Assembly: GCF_009765355.1 (NCBI RefSeq)
Contig: NZ_VTHK01000022.1
Coordinates: 62,001 to 126,000, forward strand
DNA: 64,000 nucleotides
Origin: Amycolatopsis anabasis
GTDB taxonomy: Bacteria; Actinomycetota; Actinomycetes; Mycobacteriales; Pseudonocardiaceae
Direction: 5' to 3'
Positions 8,975-17,640 of the stretch are shown here, piece after piece. The position numbers and the translations under genes were made by a program. The notes under the pieces are model-generated. The model saw only the letters and a program-made list of their open reading frames with translations. It made no database searches and was not told the origin of the DNA. Every line of letters starts with the position of its first letter. Within the stretch, counting starts at the first letter, position 1.

Positions 8975-9976
8975 TCAGCGGGCCGGATCGTTCACCGCGT
9001 GGTCGGGGCGTTGCCCGGAGAGGGCCTGGCGCAACTGGCGGGCGGCGGCGAGGGACATCTCCCGGCGCACACCGTCCACAGCGGACCCGAGGTGCGGGGT
9101 GAACACAGTTCGCGGGTTTTCCAGCAGGCGCGCGGGGATCCGGTCCGGCCGGCCGGGCAGGAGCCAGTCCTCCATGGCGAACACGTCGGCGGCGTATCCG
9201 GCAAGCGTGCCCGCCTCGAGCGCGTCGGCGACCGCTTCCTCGTCGACCACCGAACCGCGGCCGATGTTCACCAGGTAGGCCCCGGGCTTGAACTCGCGCA
9301 GCGCCCGGGCGTCGATCAGTCCCCGGGTCTGCCGGGTCAGCGGCAGCAGGGGGAGCACCACGTCGCTCCGGCGGAGCAGTTCGGTCGTCGAACTCCGGTG
9401 CACCCCGAGCGCACGCTCCCGCTCGGGGTCGAGCGGCCGGGGGTCGGCGTAGCGCACGGTGACCGAGAACCCGGCGAGCCGCTCGGCGAGCGCCTGGCCC
9501 AGGCGCCCCATGCCCAGGATGCCGACGGTCGCCCCGGCCAGCCCGGCGCCGTAGAACCGCGGCCGCCAGCCGGCGAAGTCACCACCGCGCACGGCCCGGT
9601 CCGCCGCCGGCACCTGGCGCATCACCGCGATGGTCAGCCCGATCGCCAGTTCGGCGGTCGGCTCGGTGAGCAGGTCCGGCAGGATCGTCAGCCACACACC
9701 CCGGCGCGCGCACGCCTCGGCGTCGAAGTTGTCATATCCCTTCAGCGCCGCGCTGATCACCCGCAGGCGAGGACAGGCCGCGAGGAACTCGTCGTCCACG
9801 CTGTCGGCCATGCAGACCAGCAGGCCCTCGGCGGTGGCGGCCCGGTCCAGCACCTCCGCCCGGCTCCACACGCCCGGCGCCGGGCCGGGCGCGACCGGTT
9901 CGCAGAACCCGGCCAGGTAGGCCAGTGCTTCCGGGTGCGTCCAGTGGGTCACCACGACACGCGGGAGCCGAGCCAT
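8975..9976 (-). CDS. ptxD: Phosphonate (phosphite) dehydrogenase-like D-2-hydroxyacid dehydrogenase
   Basis: A 333-residue D-2-hydroxyacid dehydrogenase fold protein strikingly similar, by recall, to Pseudomonas stutzeri PtxD. Residues matching the PtxD active site are present: K79 in ALKGYDNFD, R240 (IGRGSVVDE), E269 (DVFAMEDW), H295 (TPHLGSA), plus equivalents of Met53 (M56) and Trp134 (W137 in GWRPRFYG) which distinguish PtxD from ordinary members. The Rossmann motif is GILGMGRLG at 152-160, with D178 at the position that favours NAD. PtxD oxidises phosphite to phosphate. No phosphite transporter (ptxABC-like) is adjacent. AGGAG abuts the ATG with no spacing, so a slightly later GTG start is possible. 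Confidence 0.75.
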   Translation of the reverse strand: MARLPRVVVTHWTHPEALAYLAGFCEPVAPGPAPGVWSRAEVLDRAATAEGLLVCMADSVDDEFLAACPRLRVISAALKGYDNFDAEACARRGVWLTILPDLLTEPTAELAIGLTIAVMRQVPAADRAVRGGDFAGWRPRFYGAGLAGATVGILGMGRLGQALAERLAGFSVTVRYADPRPLDPERERALGVHRSSTTELLRRSDVVLPLLPLTRQTRGLIDARALREFKPGAYLVNIGRGSVVDEEAVADALEAGTLAGYAADVFAMEDWLLPGRPDRIPARLLENPRTVFTPHLGSAVDGVRREMSLAAARQLRQALSGQRPDHAVNDPAR

Positions 9977-10013
9977 CTCCTCACGCTAGCCAACCTCGGG
10001 CCACGAGAGAATA

Positions 10014-10781
10014 GTGATCAGAATGAGCACGCCCGAACCAACCACGGTGACCTTCGCGGGCTCGGGGGACGCTTTCGGCAGCGGCGGCCGGTTCCAGGCC
10101 TGTATCCACCTGCGCCCGCCCGCGGGCGATCCGGTGTTGCTGGACTGCGGCGCCACCTCCCTGGTCGCCCTGAAACGGCAGAACCTGGACCCCGGCGAGA
10201 TCGCCGCGGTCTTCGTCTCGCACCTGCACGTGGACCACTTCGGCGGCCTGCCCCCGCTGATCCTCGACGGACAGTTCAGCCGGCGGACCGCGCCGCTGAC
10301 CGTCGCCGGCCCACCGGGCACCGCGCGCCGCCTCACCGAGGCCCTGGAGCTGGCGTTTCCCGGCTCCTCCGAGGTGCGCCGCCGGTTCCCGGTCGAGGTG
10401 GTGGAGCTGACGCCGGGGGCCGCCCCGGTCACCGTGGCCGGGGTGGCCGCCCGCGCCTGGGCCGTCGAGCACGGGGCGCGGATCGCGCCCGCCCTCGGGC
10501 TGCGCCTCGACTTCGGCGGCACGGTCGTCGGCTACACCGGCGACACCGCGTGGACCGACGCGCTGCTCGAGATCGCCGACCGCGCCGACCTGTTCATCGC
10601 CGAGTCCTACTCCTGGGACAAGGAAATCCCGTACCACCTCCGCCACGCGGACCTGCTCGCGCACCGCGACCGGCTCACCAGCGAGCGCGTCGTGCTGACC
10701 CACCCGTCGGCCGACATGCTGGCCCACCGGGACGAGGCCGCCTTCGAGCTGGCCGACGACGGGCTGGTGCTCCGGATCTGA
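10014..10781 (+). CDS. MBL-fold metallohydrolase, RNase Z-like
   Basis: About 255 residues with the metallo-beta-lactamase signature SHLHVDHFGGLPPL and the later metal ligands in GYTGDTAW and THPSADM. The overall pattern (TVTFAGSGDAFGSGGR at the N-terminus, a histidine in VLTHPS near the end) resembles RNase Z/arylsulfatase-like MBL hydrolases. Substrate unknown. GTG 10014 has a GAGAG site 4-5 bases upstream; ATG 10023 is the alternative. It is divergent from the phosphite dehydrogenase gene with a 37-bp gap and converges on a SEC-C gene. Confidence 0.85.
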   Translation: MIRMSTPEPTTVTFAGSGDAFGSGGRFQACIHLRPPAGDPVLLDCGATSLVALKRQNLDPGEIAAVFVSHLHVDHFGGLPPLILDGQFSRRTAPLTVAGPPGTARRLTEALELAFPGSSEVRRRFPVEVVELTPGAAPVTVAGVAARAWAVEHGARIAPALGLRLDFGGTVVGYTGDTAWTDALLEIADRADLFIAESYSWDKEIPYHLRHADLLAHRDRLTSERVVLTHPSADMLAHRDEAAFELADDGLVLRI

Positions 10782-10790
10782 CCCCGCCGC

Positions 10791-11786
10791 TCAGCCGGGA
10801 TCGGCGAAGCCCGGGGCGCCGCAGCACTTCTTGTACTTGCGCCCGGAACCGCACCAGCACGGATCGTTGCGGCCGGGCGGCCACGGGCTGCCCTTGCCCA
10901 GCCGGCCGAGTTCCGCGGCGTAGGACGCTCGCGCCTCGGGTTCGTCCGGGCGAAGATCCGCGTGCTCGTCCACGTACTCCACGAAGCCCGCGACCTCCGC
11001 GATGGCCACGGCGAGCGGCATACCGTCGTCGCTGCCCCGCAACGTCGATTCGACCTCCCGGCGGTGCCTTTCGTGCGGATCGGCCTCGTCTTCGAAACCG
11101 GGGTACGCCCCCGGCCAGCGGCGCAGGTACTCCGCGAGTTGCTCCCGCGGCCAGTACAACAAGGTGCCCTGGACGGCACGCCGTGGCCGCCGCATCTCTT
11201 CCGCGGCGCGGAAGAGTTCGCGTTCCACGTCTTCCGGGCTGCGGCCCTGGTACCTGATCGCGTAGGCCGAGTTCCACAATTCGTCCCACTGATCCTCGGG
11301 CTGACCCAGCTGCTTCCGGACGCGACTGCGCGCCGAGAACAACATCCCCAGCGCGGAATCGTCGAGCAGGTCCGCCGCCTCCGGCGGGTCGGCCGGATCG
11401 ATCACCCGGGCGATTCCGCCGGTGTACCAGCGCAAGGCCACCTCGGGCTCCTCGAAATCGACCTCGAAGATCTCCCCGCCCATCTCGTAGGCGGACGGGT
11501 TGTCGCCGCCCTTCCGCCACACTTCGTCCAGGAGTTCGCGGGCACGCTCCGACTCGCCGACCGCCACCAGGAACGCCGCGTAGGAAACCTGGGGATCGAT
11601 GCCCCCGGTCGCCCCGCCGGCCGCGATGGCCTGCTGGAACAGCATGTCCGCCCGGGCGTTGTCACCGGCCTCGTACCAGTGCTCCGCCGCCTCGCACAGG
11701 TAGTCCGCGCGTTCCTCGGGGTGCTCCTCGGCGAGTTGCTCGCATTCCCGCGCTCCCGCGGCGAACCTGGCGTTTACGGAACTCAT
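10791..11786 (-). CDS. SEC-C motif protein with helical repeats
   Basis: A 331-residue soluble protein ending in a SEC-C zinc-binding motif (DPCWCGSGRKYKKCCG), as at the C-terminus of SecA. The preceding region is helical and TPR-like (CEAAEHWYEAGDNARADMLFQQAIAAGG). SEC-C is thought to bind zinc and may mediate ribosome or chaperone contacts; this protein lacks any SecA ATPase region. Its start overlaps the stop of the upstream DUF2786 gene by 4 bases, so the two are probably co-translated. Function unknown. Confidence 0.85.
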   Translation of the reverse strand: MSSVNARFAAGARECEQLAEEHPEERADYLCEAAEHWYEAGDNARADMLFQQAIAAGGATGGIDPQVSYAAFLVAVGESERARELLDEVWRKGGDNPSAYEMGGEIFEVDFEEPEVALRWYTGGIARVIDPADPPEAADLLDDSALGMLFSARSRVRKQLGQPEDQWDELWNSAYAIRYQGRSPEDVERELFRAAEEMRRPRRAVQGTLLYWPREQLAEYLRRWPGAYPGFEDEADPHERHRREVESTLRGSDDGMPLAVAIAEVAGFVEYVDEHADLRPDEPEARASYAAELGRLGKGSPWPPGRNDPCWCGSGRKYKKCCGAPGFADPG

Positions 11787-12517
11787 GGGCCCAGCCTAGG
11801 ACTCGCTCGTTCGCGCAGGCCGGTGGTGTCCAGGCTGGCTCGCTGACCGGCGTGATGCCCGTCGCTGTACCCGCTGCCGGACAGTTTCCGGCGGCCCATC
11901 GTGCGCAGCCCGCCGAACTGCTCGGCGTAGGCCTGGTCGACCACGGCCTTGCGGTCGCGCAGGACCAGGTCCGTGGGCCGGCCGGCGGCGGTGGTCGCGG
12001 TGTGGTCCGCGACGGCACGCCGTTCCGCTTCGGCGAGCCGGCGGTGCACGGCGACGGAGAATCCGTGCAGCCAGGTGCGCCGGTACGCCGACACCGATTC
12101 GTAGCCCCACCAGGAATCCGGGCGCACCCGGGTGAGCTGGGTGCCCGCCTGCAACAACAGGCTGGTGAACAGGAGTTCGGCGCGTTCGAGGTCGGAGCGG
12201 TAGCCGAATACCGTGACCGCGGAAACGGATTTGCCCAGCTGGTGGAAAACCGTCCGGCAGCGCAACGGCTGGGCGATGCTGGACATCAGTTCCGCCTTGT
12301 CGCGGCTGTACGGATTGTCCAGCCGCACCCGTACGGTGGCCACCTCGTCGGACGTGTGGTCGTCCGCGGCGAGCATCGCCCGGTCGATCCCGTAGCGGGC
12401 GATCAGCTCGGCCGCTTTTGTGTTGTACAGCTCGGCTTCGGCCTCGGTGACGGCCGGATCCTCCGCTTTCGCCAGCAGCTTGCGGACCCGGGCGAGCAGG
12501 GCGTCGTGGTCGGGCAT
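11783..12517 (-). CDS. DUF2786 domain protein
   Basis: A 244-residue protein whose N-terminus (ALLARVRKLLAKAEDPAVTEAEAELYNTKAAELIARYGID) is the DUF2786 signature, followed by a basic helical domain with several Arg/Trp residues. ATG 12517 was chosen because AAGGA lies 8 bases upstream; the open frame extends further but without a ribosome site. It is coupled to the downstream SEC-C gene by a 4-base overlap. DUF2786 proteins are common in actinobacteria and phages and have no established role. Confidence 0.85.
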   Translation of the reverse strand: MPDHDALLARVRKLLAKAEDPAVTEAEAELYNTKAAELIARYGIDRAMLAADDHTSDEVATVRVRLDNPYSRDKAELMSSIAQPLRCRTVFHQLGKSVSAVTVFGYRSDLERAELLFTSLLLQAGTQLTRVRPDSWWGYESVSAYRRTWLHGFSVAVHRRLAEAERRAVADHTATTAAGRPTDLVLRDRKAVVDQAYAEQFGGLRTMGRRKLSGSGYSDGHHAGQRASLDTTGLRERASPRLGP

Positions 12518-12720
12518 GGTGCACATCCTTGCGTCGTGCCGACCGGCGGGAGTTTCGGGGGCCGGTCGGCGGTCGTCGGGGGTGATACCGGTATGCCACG
12601 AGGCACCGACAAAAACCGGGGATCGCCGGTGGCGCCCGGATTTTCGGCGTCGGCGTAACACACTGGCGCCGCCGGTCGATGAGTCGTGGTCAAAAGCGGA
12701 AAAGAATCTGGAAGTGGCTC

Positions 12721-14055
12721 ATGTTTTTGCCGTCGCGGCGGCCCGGAAACCTTGTCGACAAACCGATTGGGAAGCTCGACCCGATCGGCGACCTGGGCGT
12801 TCGCCCGGCCGTCACGCCGAATCGCGGTCTGCCCGCTTATCTGTCGCGCGACGCCGATAAAGAACTCGATCGGGTGATTCGCCACGGTGGTCTGGTCGTG
12901 GTCGAAGGCCCGTCGGTATCCGGTAAGACCCGGAGCGCCTACGAAGCCCTGCGCCGGATCGCGGCGCGCACCCGCCGATCCGTCGTGGTTCCCGCCGACG
13001 GACCGGCGCTGCGCCGCGCCGTCGACCGCGGATATCCGTTCCGCCGCAAGGTGATCTGGCTCGACCGGCTGGAACGGTTCGCCGCGGCGGAGGAGTCGCT
13101 GCGGAACGTCCTGGACTCGGCGAAGGACGTCCTCGTACTCGGCACGCTCCGCTCCGGCGAGCGGGAAAACCCTTCGCTGCCAACGAAACTGCTGGATCGG
13201 GCCGCAGTCGTCCGGCTGCCCGCGGCACCGAACGGCCCGGGCTTCGCGGCGATCCTCGCGGGCGCACCGGCCGCCCTGCGGAACTGGCGCCGGGCCACGC
13301 ATCCGCTCGGCGCGGCGCTGGTCTCCGCGGCGGTCGACTTCCGGCGGGCCCGCTACACCGCCCCGGTGCCGTTCGCGTGGCTCAAAGCGGTCGCCCCGGA
13401 ATACCTCGACCCGCGCGACGAAGGCGCGGCCGACTACCCGGCCGCGCTCGCCTGGGCGGCCAGGGGCGCCTACCCGTGCCTGGTCGAGCGCGGCGACGGC
13501 GCCTACCTCGCCGCCGACCACCTCCTCGAAGACGCGCCGGAGCATTCCCGGGACATCCCCGCGGACCTGTGGCACCTGCTGGCCGAGGAGCTCCCGGTCG
13601 ACGATCCGCACTACCTGACCTGCATGTCGCTGGCCGGGCGGGCCGGGCACCCGATGATCGCCTGGCGGCTGCGTCGCGGCGACGGCGGCCCGGACGGCGA
13701 GAAGCTGCTGGAACTGGCGCGCACCTGCGTCGACGACCGGATGTGCGTCGCCTGCGAGTTCGCCGGGCACGACGTCGATCTCGCGCCGCTGCTGACCGAG
13801 GTCGGCACGACCCTGTCCGATCGGCGGGAGGACGACCGGCGGTTCCGCGACGCGCTGGTCACCGCCGATCAGCTCGGCGTGGTCGGCATGGTGGCCCAAC
13901 CCGCGTCCCCGGCCGGAATCGCCGCCGGTTCACTGGCGCCCGAACTGGTGCTGGCGACCGCGCAGGCACTCCTCGAGGCCGAACGCGTGGAAGCCGCGCG
14001 CGAATGGTTCGCCGTCGCCCGCCCCAAGCCGCACTGTCACGAGGGGTCCCCTTAG
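12721..14055 (+). CDS. P-loop NTPase, STAND-like, probably C-terminally truncated
   Basis: About 444 residues. The Walker A motif is GPSVSGKTRSAYEA and a Walker B-like strand follows (KVIWLDRLERF), with an alpha-helical region after it (APEYLDPRDEGAADYPAALAWAARG). This resembles nucleotide-binding proteins of the STAND type that usually continue into long TPR arrays. Here the frame stops just after the first repeat-like helix pair (LLEAERVEAAREWFAVA), and the last residues CHEGSP are encoded by a palindromic GAGGGGTCCCC segment resembling a terminator at 21738. ATG 12721 has GGAAG six bases upstream; ATG 12679 is open but without a site. Signalling or defence-type function is possible but unproven. 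Confidence 0.65.
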   Translation: MFLPSRRPGNLVDKPIGKLDPIGDLGVRPAVTPNRGLPAYLSRDADKELDRVIRHGGLVVVEGPSVSGKTRSAYEALRRIAARTRRSVVVPADGPALRRAVDRGYPFRRKVIWLDRLERFAAAEESLRNVLDSAKDVLVLGTLRSGERENPSLPTKLLDRAAVVRLPAAPNGPGFAAILAGAPAALRNWRRATHPLGAALVSAAVDFRRARYTAPVPFAWLKAVAPEYLDPRDEGAADYPAALAWAARGAYPCLVERGDGAYLAADHLLEDAPEHSRDIPADLWHLLAEELPVDDPHYLTCMSLAGRAGHPMIAWRLRRGDGGPDGEKLLELARTCVDDRMCVACEFAGHDVDLAPLLTEVGTTLSDRREDDRRFRDALVTADQLGVVGMVAQPASPAGIAAGSLAPELVLATAQALLEAERVEAAREWFAVARPKPHCHEGSP

Positions 14056-14129
14056 GACCTGTCTTTGCACCTGGCCGGTCGGGCGCGCCTGTCGCGGGGA
14101 AGTTTCAGGTGAGTCGCCTCTCCTGGGTT

Positions 14130-14194
14130 GCGCCGAAAGTGCGTGCGCTTTCGGGGCGGGGTGGCGCTTCCTCGCGCTGGTCGCCTTGTGCACA
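14130..14194. repeat. Dispersed palindromic element, copy A
   Basis: A dyad CGAAAG-N8-CTTTCG at 14134-14153 is followed about 35 bases later by GTGCACA (14188-14194) and a G-rich tail. The same arrangement recurs at 26301-26372; the first 27 bases differ at only four positions. Both copies lie directly 3' of a plus-strand gene and next to the stop of a minus-strand gene. Confidence 0.65.
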
Positions 14195-14214
14195 TGAGGG
14201 CGGCCGGGTGCTGG

Positions 14215-14262
14215 GGTCGTGAGTGTTTGGACCGGTTCTACCCGGTCCAAACACTCACGACC
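14215..14262. terminator. 21-bp perfect hairpin terminator
   Basis: Two 21-base arms (14215-14235 and 14242-14262) are perfectly complementary around a 6-base loop. The hairpin starts 7 bases beyond the kynureninase stop on the minus strand and faces the NTPase gene on the plus strand, so it can serve as a bidirectional intrinsic terminator. Confidence 0.85.
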
Positions 14263-14268
14263 GCGCGA

Positions 14269-15435
14269 TCAGGTGAGCGTGCGGAGTTCGGTGGCGGCGC
14301 GCAGGACGTCGTGGTAGCGGGTGTAGAGCGGCGCCAGGCCGAAGCGGAGTGTGTCGGGTGGCCGGAAGTCCCCGATGACTCCGCGATCGATCAGGCCCGC
14401 CATGACCGTTCCCGCGTCGGGCCAGGACAGCGCGATCTGGTTGCCGCGCCGGTGCTCCCGCGGGGTCAGCACCCGCGCGTCCGGGAGCAGTTCGTCCAGG
14501 CAGCGCAGGAAGAAATCGCCCAGCGCGAGTCCTTTCGCGCGCACCTCGTCGATCGTCACGTCGTCCCACACGTCCAGGGCGGCGTCCAGCGCCAGCATCG
14601 ACAGGATGTCCGGCGTCCCGGTGCGCGCCTTGCGGATTCCCCGGCCGCCCGCGTAGTCCGCGCTCATCGCGAACGGGTCGCGGTGCCCGGCCCAGCCGGC
14701 CAGCGGCTGGTCGAACGACTCCAGCCATTTGCTTGCCACGTAAAGGAAAGCCGGTGATCCCGGGCCGCCGTTGAGGAACTTGTAGGTGCAGCCGACGGCG
14801 AAGTCGGCGCCGAGTTCGTCCAGACGCACCGGCAACGCGCCGACGCTGTGGCAGAGGTCCCACACCGCGAGCGCGCCGCTCGCGTGCGCGGCCGCGGTCA
14901 CCGCCGCCATGTCGTGCAACCGGCCGGACACGAAGTCCACGTGGTTCACCACCACGGCGGCGGTCCGTTCGCTCACCGCCGCCGCCAGTTCGTCCACCGG
15001 CACCCGCCGCACGGTGTGCCCGGTCAGGCCCGCGGCCCCGTCCGCGATGTAGCCGTCGGTCGGGAAGGTCCCGCCGTCGAGCAGGATCTCGTGCCGCCCG
15101 GGACGCAGCCGGACCGCCGCGACCAGGGCCTTGAACAGGTTCACGCTGGTGGAATCGCCGACCACGACCTGCCCCGGCGCCGCGCCGACCAGTGGCGCGA
15201 TGCGGCCGCCCACCCGCTCGGGCGCCTCCCACCAGCCCTCGTCCCAGGACCGGATCAGGCGCCGCGCCCACGCTCGCCCGACCACCTCGGCCAGCCGGGG
15301 CGCCACCGCACGCGGCGGAGCGCCCAGCGAATTGCCGTCCAAATAGGACAGTTCCGGGTCCACATCGAACTCCGCGCGCTTGCGGGCCAAGGGATCGCGC
15401 GCGTCCAGTTCGGCCGCGAGTTCGGACAGCGACAT
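14269..15435 (-). CDS. kynU: Kynureninase
   Basis: A 388-residue PLP enzyme of the kynureninase family, which cleaves kynurenine to anthranilate and alanine in tryptophan catabolism. Recognisable segments are YLDGNSLG near the N-terminus, VGDSTSVNLFKAL, the Asp-containing WDLCHSVGALP, the PLP lysine context GCTYKFLNGGPGSPAFLYV and the C-terminal LRFGLAPLYTRY. ATG 15435 was chosen because GGAG precedes it and family members start here; the frame is open upstream. No tryptophan dioxygenase or formamidase gene is adjacent. A strong hairpin follows the stop. Confidence 0.93.
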   Translation of the reverse strand: MSLSELAAELDARDPLARKRAEFDVDPELSYLDGNSLGAPPRAVAPRLAEVVGRAWARRLIRSWDEGWWEAPERVGGRIAPLVGAAPGQVVVGDSTSVNLFKALVAAVRLRPGRHEILLDGGTFPTDGYIADGAAGLTGHTVRRVPVDELAAAVSERTAAVVVNHVDFVSGRLHDMAAVTAAAHASGALAVWDLCHSVGALPVRLDELGADFAVGCTYKFLNGGPGSPAFLYVASKWLESFDQPLAGWAGHRDPFAMSADYAGGRGIRKARTGTPDILSMLALDAALDVWDDVTIDEVRAKGLALGDFFLRCLDELLPDARVLTPREHRRGNQIALSWPDAGTVMAGLIDRGVIGDFRPPDTLRFGLAPLYTRYHDVLRAATELRTLT

Positions 15436-15569
15436 CGTTCTCCATTCGACTCCGCTCACCCCGAACCAGCCGATGCTCGACATCACCTGGTCGAATGAGA
15501 TGAGGTGTAGTATCCCTGCCCGTTCACAGGTCAGTTCACACCGTCGTGACGAAGTCATCGAGGAGCACC

Positions 15570-17636
15570 GTGGGCCGCTCGGCCTGGACCGGTTATCTCG
15601 CCACCGGCGCGATCGCGGTCGCCGCCTACTACGTCACGGTGGCCCTGGACGCGCCGCCGTTGCTGCGGGTCATCCTGTACTGCCTGGTGAGCGCCTCGGC
15701 CGCGGTCGCGGTGTGGCTCGGCTGCCTGCGCAACCGCCCGGCCGCGCCGCTGCCCTGGGTGCTGATCGGGCTGAGCCAGGTCGTGTACGCGGTCGCCGAC
15801 GGCAACTTCTACGTTTCCCACCTGGTCCTGCACCGGACGAACTTCCCCGCCCTCGCCGATGTGCTCTACCTCGGGCACTACCCGTTGCTGGTGGCCGGCC
15901 TGGTGGCCCTGATCCGGCTGCGCACCCCCGGCCGCGACCTGCCCGGCCTGCTGGACGCGGCGCTGCTCGCGGTGGTCGCCGGGATGCTGTCCTGGCTGTA
16001 CCTGATCGCCCCGCAGACGCGGAGCGACGCGGCCCTCGTGGTCAAGATCGTCTCGGTCGGCTATCCGATGATGGATCTGGCGATGTTCGCCGTCGCGCTG
16101 CGGCTCATCCTCGGCCCCGGCCCCCGCCCGGTCCCGTTCTTCCTGCTCTCCACCAACCTGCTCGCCTTCCTGGCCGCGGACAGCGTGTACGTGCTGCAGC
16201 AGCTGAACGGAACCTACGGCGCCGGGAACTTCCTGGACGCCCTGTGGCTTTCCGGCAATCTCGCGCTGGGCGCCGCCGCGCTGCACCCGACCATGGGCCG
16301 GATCGGCGAGCCCGCGCGCGATTCCGGTCCCGCGCCGGGTCCGCTGCGCATCGTCGCGCTGTGCGCCGCGGCCCTGGTGGCCCCGGCGGCCGTGCTCGTC
16401 CAATACGCCGGCGGGGCGTACTCCGGCATCCCGGTCGCCGCGTGCGCGTGCGCGGTCCTGTTCATGCTGACCATCGCGCGGCTCGCCGGGCTGGTGGCCG
16501 AGCAGCGCCGGTTGGCGATCACCGACGCGCTGACCGGGCTGCGCACCCGGCGTTTCTTCGAGGCGCGGCTCGCGCTGGAGATCGCCCGCGCGGCGCGGAC
16601 GGGCGGTTCGGTGGCGGTGCTGATCGCCGACGTCGACCACTTCAAATCGGTGAACGACCGGTACGGCCACCCCGCCGGCGACCGGGTCCTGGTCGAGATC
16701 GGGCAGCGGTTGCGGGCAGCCACCCGGGAAGGCGATCTCGTCGCGCGGTACGGCGGCGAGGAGTTCGCGATGCTCATCCGGGATTCCGGCGCGGACGATC
16801 CGGCGGTGATCGCCGAACGCCTGCGGCGGGAGGTCGCCGACCGCCCGGTCGTGGTGTCCGGCGACCTCTGGCTCGACGTCACGATCTCCGTTGGCACGGC
16901 GGGGTTTCCGCTGCACGGCGACACCCCCGTCGCCCTCGTCACCGCCGCGGACCGCGCGCTGTACGCCGCCAAGGCGCAGGGCCGCAACCGGATCGTCCCG
17001 GCGAGCCCGGCCGACGGGCCGGTCCGCGGGGCGCTGACGGTCGATCTCGAACGGATCGCCGACGAGGTGGACGCCCGGCTGTCGGTCCACGAGCACAGCC
17101 GGGCGGTCGCCCGCTGGGGCGCGCTGGTGGCCACCCGGCTCGGCCTGCCGCCCGAGGCCGTGCACCGCACCGAACTCGCCGGGCGGCTGCACGACATCGG
17201 CAAAGCGCTCCTACCGTGCGAGGTCTGGACCAAACCGGAACCGTTGTCCGAACCGGAATGGGAACTGGTCCGGCGGCATCCCGAACTCGGCTGCCACCTG
17301 GCCGCCGCGGTGCCCGGGCTGGGCGAGGTCGCGGAGATCATCCGCCAGCACCACGAACGGTTCGACGGCAGCGGCTATCCGGACGGGCTGGCCGGGCGGC
17401 GGATCCTGGTGGAGGCGCGGATCCTCGCCGTCTGCGACACCTGGGCCGCCCTGCTGGCCGACCGCCCCTACCGGGAACCGGTGGATGAGGAACGGGCCGT
17501 ACGCGAGCTGCTGAGCGGGCGGGGCGGTCAGTTCGATCCGGAGGTGGTGGCGGCGTTCCTGGATCTGCGCGACCGGCGCCTCCTCGGCCCGCCGCCGCTG
17601 CGCGACCCCCGGCTCCCCGCGGCCGATCCGTCGTGA
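15570..17636 (+). CDS. Membrane GGDEF-HD-GYP protein (c-di-GMP synthesis plus hydrolysis)
   Basis: A 688-residue protein with about eight N-terminal membrane helices, a GGDEF domain with intact GGEEF at 395-399 and an RxxD inhibitory site five residues before it (REGD), then an HD-GYP domain with HD at 541-542 (LHDIGK) and HHERFDGSGYPDGL at 594 onward. GGDEF makes c-di-GMP and HD-GYP hydrolyses it. Both look catalytically competent, so the protein may switch activity in response to a membrane signal. GTG 15570 is set by GAGGAG five bases upstream; an earlier GTG at 15546 lacks a site. It converges on a TenA-like gene. Confidence 0.9.
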   Translation: MGRSAWTGYLATGAIAVAAYYVTVALDAPPLLRVILYCLVSASAAVAVWLGCLRNRPAAPLPWVLIGLSQVVYAVADGNFYVSHLVLHRTNFPALADVLYLGHYPLLVAGLVALIRLRTPGRDLPGLLDAALLAVVAGMLSWLYLIAPQTRSDAALVVKIVSVGYPMMDLAMFAVALRLILGPGPRPVPFFLLSTNLLAFLAADSVYVLQQLNGTYGAGNFLDALWLSGNLALGAAALHPTMGRIGEPARDSGPAPGPLRIVALCAAALVAPAAVLVQYAGGAYSGIPVAACACAVLFMLTIARLAGLVAEQRRLAITDALTGLRTRRFFEARLALEIARAARTGGSVAVLIADVDHFKSVNDRYGHPAGDRVLVEIGQRLRAATREGDLVARYGGEEFAMLIRDSGADDPAVIAERLRREVADRPVVVSGDLWLDVTISVGTAGFPLHGDTPVALVTAADRALYAAKAQGRNRIVPASPADGPVRGALTVDLERIADEVDARLSVHEHSRAVARWGALVATRLGLPPEAVHRTELAGRLHDIGKALLPCEVWTKPEPLSEPEWELVRRHPELGCHLAAAVPGLGEVAEIIRQHHERFDGSGYPDGLAGRRILVEARILAVCDTWAALLADRPYREPVDEERAVRELLSGRGGQFDPEVVAAFLDLRDRRLLGPPPLRDPRLPAADPS

Positions 17637-17640
17637 GCGG

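Noticed and set aside
7955..11257. A plus-strand open frame of 1100 codons across several minus-strand genes
   Set aside because: It is antisense to recognised methyltransferase and dehydrogenase genes and runs across other genes, is rich in Arg, Gly and Pro, and matches no family; long shadow frames are expected at this GC content.
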